A stretch of DNA of 64,000 nt from an uncultured Dyadobacter sp. (lineage in GTDB: Bacteria; Bacteroidota; Bacteroidia; Cytophagales; Spirosomataceae): the NCBI RefSeq assembly GCF_946482605.1, contig NZ_CAMLSE010000001.1, positions 248,001-312,000 on the forward strand. Reading direction: 5' to 3'. The notes beneath the pieces are model-generated. The model searched no databases. It saw nothing but the letters and a program-made list of their open reading frames with translations, and had not been told where the DNA came from. The position numbers were made by a program, and so were the translations under genes. This document shows positions 55,907 to 62,785 of the stretch, piece by piece; position 1 is the first letter of the stretch; each line of letters opens with the position of its first letter.

Positions 55907-56097
55907 TGTCAGTAAAGCGCAACGAATTTATAAAGCATCTGGAAAAGCATGGATGTTTTCTCAGAAGGCATGGGGCAAAGCATGATCTCTATGTCAATCG
56001 AAATCAAAATTCGCGCACAACTGTCCCGAGACACCCGAGGTTAGATAAATCGCTTTGCGACGCGATATGCAGGCAACTGAGTATCGATAAGTTCTAA
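55906..56097 (+). CDS. hicA: HicA-type mRNA interferase toxin
   Basis: 63 residues with the double-stranded-RNA-binding fold of HicA. KHLEKHGCFLRRHGAKHDLY contains the catalytic His of the GxKHxxY motif, and the VPRHPRLDKSLCDAICRQL end fits the family. Cleaves mRNA and arrests growth when free of HicB. Ends 20 bases before the acyltransferase stop on the other strand. Plus-strand island in a minus-strand cluster. Confidence 0.88.
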   Translation: MSVKRNEFIKHLEKHGCFLRRHGAKHDLYVNRNQNSRTTVPRHPRLDKSLCDAICRQLSIDKF

Positions 56098-56117
56098 ACA
56101 GTTCTTGCAAGGATACT

Positions 56118-57308
56118 TTACAGGTACTTTTTTATAACCGGCAGTTTTCGTAGCGGAATGGCCAATGCCCAACTACCTGCGACCGAGACGAAGACTACCA
56201 TCATGAATTTGGCAAATACAGGGAATGGCGTTTGGAGCAGGTAGTATTGTGTCCAAATCACGAATGGATAGTGCAGCAAATAGATCAGGTATGCATGCTC
56301 CGACAGTGAATCCCACACGGCATTCTGCTTTCGGGCCAATGCTCTGAACGTGGTCATAAAAGCAATGCAGCTGAAAGTACAGGACGCGATGTAAATAGAG
56401 AAGTAGATGAGATAGCCGGTGAGCTCGGTTAAGGTTCCTTGCTTCACCAATTCTGTAAGGAGCGGTGACGAAAGCGTGAGTAACGTATAGACACCAGCGC
56501 ACATGACCAGCCATAGGGGATAGCGGCGGACGAGCAACGAATCGATGCCGAACAGTCGATCATTGAAACGTACCTTGCCCAGCCAGGCACCGAGCATAAA
56601 ATATCCAAAATACAATGCTGCCCTCGTGATCTGCATGTCGAACGGCCCGAAGCCTGTCCATTTACCCGGGCCGAGCCAGAACGCGAAGGGAACATACAAT
56701 ACAAAGGTGAACAGAAACCAGAGCAGGATGACGATCGCGGGTGTGTATGTGCGGGGGGCTGGCGCTTCCACCGATGCATTCGCGGCAGATCTGAAGACCG
56801 ATTTTTTGAGAACATAGATCAATGCGAATGCTACATTGAACAGGAACAGCACCCATATAAACCATGGCGGCCCGACCGGCCATTGTTCGATGCCGAAGAA
56901 GTCAATCACGTAATCCCGGATGTTTCCATTGCCGTGGGCGATCAGGTAGGCTGGGTAATGGGCAATGAGATTGAGCAGGGTGCCGCCCAGCAGGAATGGT
57001 ATAAACAGCCGGAAAAACCGGTCGCGTATGAACGCGAATGCGCCTTTACGCTCTACGCTTTTGACGACGAACAGCCCGGCGACCAGGAACATCAGCGACA
57101 TGAAGAAAACGTCGTTGAAGTTCTCGAAAATATCCATCCCGATCCAGCGGCTTGCGTCCACGACAGGATGGGTGGAGCGAATGTAAGCGACTTTGTCAAA
57201 ACTGGCGAAAGTAGTGTAGGCCAGGGAGGAATGGTGCGCTACCACCAGAACGGTCAGAAAAGAACGGAGGTAGTCGATCCAGAGGGTTCGGCTGGCAGCT
57301 TGGTTCAT
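56118..57308 (-). CDS. Acyltransferase-3-family (OpgC/OafA-like) membrane protein
   Basis: 396 residues with ten membrane segments. The catalytic motif RTLWIDYLRSFLTVLVVAHHSSLAY begins the protein, with the conserved Arg and His (VVAHHS). The cluster members transfer acetyl, succinyl or other acyl groups to sugars, lipids or antibiotics in the periplasm. Start: ATG at 57308 (MNQAAS), the family's usual first segment; the frame is open to 57359. Lies 90 bases after the sigma gene on the same strand. Confidence 0.87.
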   Translation of the reverse strand: MNQAASRTLWIDYLRSFLTVLVVAHHSSLAYTTFASFDKVAYIRSTHPVVDASRWIGMDIFENFNDVFFMSLMFLVAGLFVVKSVERKGAFAFIRDRFFRLFIPFLLGGTLLNLIAHYPAYLIAHGNGNIRDYVIDFFGIEQWPVGPPWFIWVLFLFNVAFALIYVLKKSVFRSAANASVEAPAPRTYTPAIVILLWFLFTFVLYVPFAFWLGPGKWTGFGPFDMQITRAALYFGYFMLGAWLGKVRFNDRLFGIDSLLVRRYPLWLVMCAGVYTLLTLSSPLLTELVKQGTLTELTGYLIYFSIYIASCTFSCIAFMTTFRALARKQNAVWDSLSEHAYLIYLLHYPFVIWTQYYLLQTPFPVFAKFMMVVFVSVAGSWALAIPLRKLPVIKKYL

Positions 57309-57398
57309 ACGTAATAGTTTGTTACCGAAAGGATGCATGCGATATGCCTTCGGTTGCACGGAGTGAGGGATTTGTTAAAAAAGAGATACTAACGTTGC

Positions 57399-58010
57399 CT
57401 AGGCGATCAGTGTGAAGCAAAGCAAGAGCAGGTTGCTGATCGGGTGAATGTGCTGTTTGAGCGAGGTAATGGCTTTGAAAAGCAGGTTGGCGACGGATTG
57501 CCGGTTTACCTGCATCAGATCGGCGATCTGCTCATTGTCCATGCCTTCAAAGTATTTGAGAAAAACGGCTTCTTTCTGGCGGCGTGGCAACTCGTCAATC
57601 GCAATCCTCACTTTGACCTGATTCTCGGTGAGCAGCTCATTGCGTTCAATCTCTGTTTCTATAGTCTGGTAATCGGATAACTGTCCGGCTTCGTCGATAT
57701 CCAGAAAGGGGTGGGAGCCATTGCTGCGGCGAAACTCCTGCATGAGCTGGTTTCGCAATGCACGCAGGAAATAAATGGTTACGAACTGGATCTGAATATT
57801 TTGTCGCCTTTCCCAAATATGGATCAAAAGGTCCTGAATGGCGTCTTTGATGAATTCGCGGTCGGCGGAGAAGTGGCAGGCGTAGTTGAAAAGCGTGCGG
57901 TATTGTTTGTCGGCCAGTTGGCAAAATGCCAGACTGTCCCCGGCCTGGCTTTGTTGCCAGAGATTCAAAAGCACTTCATTCTCTTCAGCGATGCGTTGTC
58001 TCTTGTTCAA
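57399..58010 (-). CDS. ECF RNA polymerase sigma factor
   Basis: 203 residues. Region 2 (about 25-95) has the KDAIQDLLIHIWERRQN core; region 4 (about 130-185) has PRRQKEAVFLKYFEGMDNEQIADLMQVNRQSVANLLFKAI. A Bacteroidota-type sigma regulated by FecR. It likely controls the fecR-susC-susD genes. No cognate promoter box is recognised. Confidence 0.92.
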   Translation of the reverse strand: MNKRQRIAEENEVLLNLWQQSQAGDSLAFCQLADKQYRTLFNYACHFSADREFIKDAIQDLLIHIWERRQNIQIQFVTIYFLRALRNQLMQEFRRSNGSHPFLDIDEAGQLSDYQTIETEIERNELLTENQVKVRIAIDELPRRQKEAVFLKYFEGMDNEQIADLMQVNRQSVANLLFKAITSLKQHIHPISNLLLLCFTLIA

Positions 58011-58289
58011 ATCTTATCGGGTCATTTAAACAAATTAACTGTTAAATAGCCGGAATCTAAAATATAAGTATGACTTTATTTTTAGTGAGCGAATTTAATG
58101 CGGGCTAATTGTATTATTCCGGAATAAAAATCTGAAAAAATAGAGGTAAGTGGCTGGCCTGTGTGGTATAGGAGGGAAGGGGGAATGGAGGAAAGGAGGA
58201 AAGGAGGAAAGGAGGAAGGGAGGAAGGGTGTCACGGGTGGAAATTCCTCCCTTTTCTCCATCCTCCCCCTCCTCCTCCCTCCCTACCTG
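58011..58289. other. Gap before the sigma gene containing a polypurine/polypyrimidine hairpin
   Basis: It holds the sigma promoter region (58011-58140, AT-rich, no exact box) and then a purine-rich run 58171-58228 facing a pyrimidine-rich run 58245-58283. The two can pair as a long imperfect hairpin, and the purine strand follows the ridA-like stop at 58290 on the coding strand. Confidence 0.6.
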
Positions 58290-58748
58290 CTAAACATATG
58301 CAATACAGTCGATTTCGACGAGGGAGTCTCCTGGCACACCGCCATATACCGCTACGGTGGTGCGGCAGGGCGGCTTGCTGCCGAAGCGTCCTTTGTATGC
58401 TTCGTTCATCGCCTTATAATCGTTCAGGTCGTGCAGGAACACACTGCATTTCAGCACTTTTTCCATCGATGAGCCTGCTTTGATCAACTCCTTTTCCAGC
58501 TCATCCAGTACGTGCTTGGTGTGGGCCGTGATGTCGCCGTCGAAGTGGGCTCCTTTGCCTGCGACGAATACCAGGTTATTGAATTTGGTGTGTCCGGAGA
58601 AAAGGGGAACATCCTGGTACATTTCCACATCACCTACCTCTTTCTCAGGTGCAGCCTCGGCCTTTGCCTTCGATGCAACACCCAGACCTGCTACTCCGGC
58701 GACGGATGCAAACAGCTTTTTAATAATGGATCTTCTTTCAGATTTCAT
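58290..58748 (-). CDS. Exported RidA-family protein (YjgF fold)
   Basis: 152 residues. Unlike typical RidA it starts with a signal peptide (ERRSIIKKLFASVAGVAGLGVASKAKA, cleavage near 32, with a twin-Arg-like start). The core (about 45-152) has the RidA pattern: FVAGKGAHFDGDITAHTKHVLDELEKELIKAGSSMEKVLKC, Arg129 that binds the substrate carboxylate, and the final GDSLVEIDCIAYV. RidA hydrolyses reactive imines or enamines formed from amino acids by PLP enzymes or oxidases. In the periplasm it would act on imines made by the dehydrogenases next door. 38 bases after the 493-residue dehydrogenase gene. Confidence 0.9.
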   Translation of the reverse strand: MKSERRSIIKKLFASVAGVAGLGVASKAKAEAAPEKEVGDVEMYQDVPLFSGHTKFNNLVFVAGKGAHFDGDITAHTKHVLDELEKELIKAGSSMEKVLKCSVFLHDLNDYKAMNEAYKGRFGSKPPCRTTVAVYGGVPGDSLVEIDCIAYV

Positions 58749-58786
58749 AATGGAATGATTAAAGTTATATGTAGAACGAGATGTAA

Positions 58787-60268
58787 TTACGAGGTCTTCT
58801 TTTTGGATTTTTTGGCTACCTTTTCATTGGCAGGAAGTGTAATTTTCCAAAGGCTTCCGCCCGCTTTGTTCCCACCCTGCTTGCCGCCATACTCGATCAC
58901 GTAAAGGGTGTTACCGATAAGCAGCGCATCGGTAGGAGCGGTGAAATTATTGATAATACTTGTGGTCTTGGTTTTGTAATTGTCGGTCTTCTTATCGTAG
59001 ACCATTTCCAGGTGGAGCAGATCCTTGCCATACCTGCGCAATGGGTTCGGATTGACGACGCCGTTGCGGGGCCCGCCCGTGTAGCGGATCACGAAACCAT
59101 CACCGGTTAGATCCTTACCGAGCGTGTTATGCGTATCGAAGAAAAGGCCTAGCGGGGATGAATGCGCATTGAATGTACCCACGGTTACGCCGGTGGTGTC
59201 TCCATCCATGACCACGCCGGTATTGCGGTCGCGGTACTCGTTGGCATCCGGCCCCATGTTCTGCACTGCAGGGGAAAATTTCACGCCCTCAGGCCTTTTC
59301 GGAAACTCCGGATCGTTGTGAAAATATTTCATCAGAAAGGCAAATGCAAACTTGCTCAGGAATGGATCTTTCTCAGGATCGGGTTGGAAATCCGGAAACT
59401 GCTGAGGGTTATCAATGCCCCCCATTACCCACGGAAAACCATAGTGATGCCCCTTGCGCACCCAGAACATATCTTCCGGGTGATCGTAGTCCCCGGAGTT
59501 GGATACCGCGAAAAGGTTGCCTTTGGCATCAAATGCCATATCGTAGGCATTTCGGATTCCTTCCGCGTAGATATAGCCATCGGCTTTCAGCTTGGCCACA
59601 TCGGTTGAAAGCAGCAGATCCTTGGAGTCGATCGGGAAGCGGAAGATGTTAGCGGTGAGGGCGTTATCGCGGGCGTTGGGGTATTCGCCTCCATTGTCCT
59701 GCACTTCGCCGTGGTCGGTGCGCGCGCCGGTATTCACGTAAATGTATTTACCGTCCGGACTGATTTCCAATGCATTCCAGCCATGGTCGAAAGTGGTTTT
59801 GTTGGCTCCGTATTCCACCGTATTGAACACCACCGTCATTTCAGGTTTTTCAACACCCTTCGTCATTTCGTAACGGACCATACGGCCTTTGTTACCCTTG
59901 TTGTTGTTCACGCTCACGTTCCCTGCGAGGAATAATGTGTTGCCATGGAAGGCCGTGCCCTGTAAGCGGGGAATACCATGATCTTCCACAGAGAGCAGTT
60001 TCTTGCTCACCGGCTTGCCATCTTCGATTACGATTTTAACCACATCTCCGAAAAAGGTCGTGTAATAGATTTCTCCGGTGACCGGATGCTGGATGAGGCG
60101 AACAGCTTCCGGCTCTACCTTCATGTACTCTTCAATGGTAATGTCGTCGCGAAGTGCTTTGGGGACGGACGTGGTGACCTCCCGTTGTTGTCCGAAAATA
60201 GGAAACGTCATGCCCAGAGCGAGCACCGACGTAAATCCGGACTTGATAATGCGGCTGTAAGGGAACAT
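58787..60268 (-). CDS. Exported sorbosone/glucose-dehydrogenase-like beta-propeller (493 residues)
   Basis: Sec signal ending TFPIFGQ (about 27). Six-bladed propeller of the GSDH/PQQ-dependent sugar dehydrogenase type; blades start with VRLIQHPVTGEIYYTTFFGDV, YGFPWVMGG carries the region that holds PQQ and Ca in soluble glucose dehydrogenase, and DGFVIRYTGGPRNG closes a blade. Oxidises a sugar or alcohol and passes electrons to a quinone or cytochrome. No cytochrome domain of its own, unlike the next gene. Between the cytochrome c gene (60407) and ridA-like gene. Confidence 0.8.
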   Translation of the reverse strand: MFPYSRIIKSGFTSVLALGMTFPIFGQQREVTTSVPKALRDDITIEEYMKVEPEAVRLIQHPVTGEIYYTTFFGDVVKIVIEDGKPVSKKLLSVEDHGIPRLQGTAFHGNTLFLAGNVSVNNNKGNKGRMVRYEMTKGVEKPEMTVVFNTVEYGANKTTFDHGWNALEISPDGKYIYVNTGARTDHGEVQDNGGEYPNARDNALTANIFRFPIDSKDLLLSTDVAKLKADGYIYAEGIRNAYDMAFDAKGNLFAVSNSGDYDHPEDMFWVRKGHHYGFPWVMGGIDNPQQFPDFQPDPEKDPFLSKFAFAFLMKYFHNDPEFPKRPEGVKFSPAVQNMGPDANEYRDRNTGVVMDGDTTGVTVGTFNAHSSPLGLFFDTHNTLGKDLTGDGFVIRYTGGPRNGVVNPNPLRRYGKDLLHLEMVYDKKTDNYKTKTTSIINNFTAPTDALLIGNTLYVIEYGGKQGGNKAGGSLWKITLPANEKVAKKSKKKTS

Positions 60269-60300
60269 ATTGCTTTTAAGGGGTTTAGATAACTTAGTTT

Positions 60301-60387
60301 TGGGCGGTCGGTAGGCGGCTTTCGGCTATCGGCAATCGGCAATCGGCTTTCAGCTTTTTAGTTCGACTGCCGATTGCCGATTGCCGA
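60301..60387. repeat. REP-like heptamer inverted repeat
   Basis: Arms TCGGCAATCGGCAATCGGC (60329-60347) and its exact complement (60369-60387), built of ATCGGCA heptamers. Lies 20 bases past the cytochrome c stop on the minus strand. A related element is at 62719-62784. Confidence 0.75.
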
Positions 60388-60406
60388 AGTATATTTAAAA
60401 ATTGTT

Positions 60407-60838
60407 TCACTCTGTTTTACCCAGATGCCGGATATATGCCACTAGCTGCCACCTCTGCTCGGCGGTGAAGACATCCTGGAACGGCGGCATGTTACCGCGG
60501 CCATTGGACATTTTCCAATACAAGGAGCCATCACTCTGCGCTTTGACGAGCGTGTCGTGGAAATTCGCCGGTTTTTGTCCCAGCGCACCGCCTGCGGCAC
60601 CGTCGCCATAGCCGGTTTCGCCATGGCAGGAGGAACAGTACAGTGTAAAAAGTTCTTCACCCTGGGCGAGCGTCAGCGGTTCTTCGTGATATGGGCTTTT
60701 TAATGTATCGGCCCAGGCCGGTGCTTTCCAGGGCTCCTGGCTGTTATGTTCAAAATGATGTTTTTCCGAAGAGAACCCAGCGAGGCCCAGTCCGGAAAGA
60801 ATGATGAAGCTTGCGGCTGAAATTTTATTCTTAAGCAT
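60407..60838 (-). CDS. Small c-type cytochrome
   Basis: 143 residues. Sec signal ending LAGFSS (about 25). Heme motif CSSCH (Cys68, Cys71, His72) and distal Met117 in RGNMPPF. Class I monoheme cytochrome, periplasmic, that probably takes electrons from the neighbouring dehydrogenases to the respiratory chain. Confidence 0.92.
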   Translation of the reverse strand: MLKNKISAASFIILSGLGLAGFSSEKHHFEHNSQEPWKAPAWADTLKSPYHEEPLTLAQGEELFTLYCSSCHGETGYGDGAAGGALGQKPANFHDTLVKAQSDGSLYWKMSNGRGNMPPFQDVFTAEQRWQLVAYIRHLGKTE

Positions 60839-60866
60839 GGATACAGAAATGGTGGATTATAAGCTT

Positions 60867-60950
60867 GCCATTCTTCCTCCAACCCCTGTAAAGGAACACT
60901 CAATTGCCGGAGAGTAATATCCGCTCAAACGGGGTTGGAAGATGAATGGC
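60867..60950. repeat. Long imperfect inverted repeat between the cytochrome and dehydrogenase genes
   Basis: Two 20-base arms, GCCATTCTTCCTCCAACCCC (60867-60886) and a complementary copy at 60931-60950, differ at two positions. The 44-base loop shows nothing I recognise. No T-run follows, so it is not a standard terminator; it may stabilise or process the mRNA. Confidence 0.65.
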
Positions 60951-60961
60951 GTAATGTCTTG

Positions 60962-62692
60962 CTATTTGAGCGATGCTCGCACCTTAGCTACTTCTTCTGT
61001 CGTGACAGGCCCTGCATTGTTTCCGAAATTGCTCCGGATATGTGTCAGTACCTCTGATATTTCTTCATCCTTCAAAAAGCTGTGCTGCGGCATTACATTG
61101 TTATAGGCCTGTCCTTTTACCTCGATAGGGCCTTCCAGTCCACTCAACAGTACTTTAATGAGCCGCTCTTTGTCGCCGGTAACCCATTCTGCGCCTCCCA
61201 ATGGTGGAAAACGCTGTGAGTCGCCCATACCATTGCGCTGGTGGCAGGCCGTGCAATACACGCTGTAAACCTTTCCGCCGGCAACCGGTTTGTCTTTATC
61301 CAGATTATCGTTCACGAAGTCGGGCGTACGGATGTGCGACATCGTTTTGCGTTGCTCCATTTTCGCCAGCGCAGGTTTCCCGAATTTCTTCTTATTGCCT
61401 TTGTAGGTCACTTTCCAGATCTTACCTTTTTCCGTTTCCGCAATGTAGATCGATCCGTCAGGCCCCATGGCTATTCCCATCGGACGGTAAACTGCGTCGC
61501 TGACGTTCACGACCGGGTCGAGGCCGGCGAAACCGTCGGCAAAAACTTCATATTCGCCTGCTACCTGGCCATTTTTGAAAGGAACGAATCCGATAAAATA
61601 GCTCGATTGCGGGTACGGTGCGCGGTTGGTGGAGCCGTGGAATGCGATGAACGATCCGTTTTTGTAATGCTCAGGCAACTGGTTTCCCTGGTAGAACAAG
61701 ATGTCGTTCGGTGCCCAGTGACCGGGGAAGCCGATCAACGGTTTTTCATATTGATCGCATTGGCCTACGATTTTACCGTCTCCGCCATATTCGGGGTTCA
61801 GGACTTTTTTGGATTGCATCTGGTCCCAGTAGCAGTAGGGCCAGCCCGCGTGGGTTCCTTCTTTGACTCTCAGAAACTCTTCGGACGGGAGCATGGCGCT
61901 TTGCCAGCCGTTGTAAAGCTGTGGCCAGAGCCGCAACAGGTCGTCGCGACCGTGTTGTACTGCATATAGATTATTGTCGGCAAAATTCCAGTCCAGAGCC
62001 ACCACGCTTCTGAGGCCGGTGGCAAACTTGGTGCCGTCTTTCTGCAATTGCCCCGTTTTGTTGGCGTCGAATTTCCAGATACCGCCGTGGTCTTCGAGGA
62101 TCGGGCATGGATCCATTCCTTTGGAGCCCGGTGTGCGGTTTTGTTCCTGGCAGGCATTGGAATTGGCACCGAAAGGGACGTACATGAAACCCTTGTCGTC
62201 GAATGTAATGGGTTTAGCAATGTGCTCGTGCATGCCGTGTGGGTGATCGTCGGTCAGGATCACTTCCTCGGGGCTATCGGGTACAAGTTGTCCGGGCGTG
62301 AGCTTGTAGCGATAAACCACCAGCTCAGAGCTGAAATACAGGTAACCTTTGTAGATGCGCATGGCCGTTCCATAGGCGCGCTCTTTGGCCGCACCACCGA
62401 ATCGCTTGATGATGTCCGCGCGGCCATCCTTGTTCGTATCACGCAATGCGATCACGGATTCGCCCTTGTCGGCGAACCGTGCTTTTACATATATGTCTCC
62501 GTTATCGTTGATCGCAATGTGCCTTGCGCGACCCGGAAGGCTGTCGACTACCACAGTGGCTTCGAACCCGTCCGGTAAAAACAAACCGCCGTTCTTTGTA
62601 TTAACGACCGGCAAATCCTGATCAGAATGCTGCGTAAACCCCAGTGCAAACAGCACGAGAAGAGAAGCAGACCATTTGAAACGCGTTTTCAT
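60962..62692 (-). CDS. Exported propeller dehydrogenase fused to cytochrome c (576 residues)
   Basis: Sec signal ending ALGFTQ (about 20). N-terminal six-bladed GSDH/PQQ-type propeller (about 30-430: FLPDGFEATVVVDSLPGRARHIAINDNGDIYVK, FGANSNACQEQNRTPGSKGMDPCPIL, MGIAMGPDGSIYIAETEKGKIWKVTYKG). A C-terminal cytochrome c domain (about 470-550) carries CTACH (Cys480, Cys483, His484) and distal Met534. Electrons can thus flow from substrate to heme within one protein. Related to but not identical with the 493-residue neighbour. 123 bases before the small cytochrome. Confidence 0.85.
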   Translation of the reverse strand: MKTRFKWSASLLVLFALGFTQHSDQDLPVVNTKNGGLFLPDGFEATVVVDSLPGRARHIAINDNGDIYVKARFADKGESVIALRDTNKDGRADIIKRFGGAAKERAYGTAMRIYKGYLYFSSELVVYRYKLTPGQLVPDSPEEVILTDDHPHGMHEHIAKPITFDDKGFMYVPFGANSNACQEQNRTPGSKGMDPCPILEDHGGIWKFDANKTGQLQKDGTKFATGLRSVVALDWNFADNNLYAVQHGRDDLLRLWPQLYNGWQSAMLPSEEFLRVKEGTHAGWPYCYWDQMQSKKVLNPEYGGDGKIVGQCDQYEKPLIGFPGHWAPNDILFYQGNQLPEHYKNGSFIAFHGSTNRAPYPQSSYFIGFVPFKNGQVAGEYEVFADGFAGLDPVVNVSDAVYRPMGIAMGPDGSIYIAETEKGKIWKVTYKGNKKKFGKPALAKMEQRKTMSHIRTPDFVNDNLDKDKPVAGGKVYSVYCTACHQRNGMGDSQRFPPLGGAEWVTGDKERLIKVLLSGLEGPIEVKGQAYNNVMPQHSFLKDEEISEVLTHIRSNFGNNAGPVTTEEVAKVRASLK

Positions 62693-62718
62693 AGGTTAAT
62701 TAAGAGGGGTTTAGGGAA

Positions 62719-62784
62719 ACTTCGGCTATCGGCAGTCGGCTATCGAACTTTGTAAGCCGATGGCCGACTGCCGACAGCCGAAGT
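62719..62784. repeat. REP-like inverted repeat next to the copy-2 deacetylase stop
   Basis: 27-base arms (62719-62745 and 62758-62784) with two mismatches, built of CGGC-x-ATCGGC-type units like those at 60329-60387. The right arm ends one base before the deacetylase stop codon (62786). Confidence 0.75.
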
Positions 62785-62785
62785 A

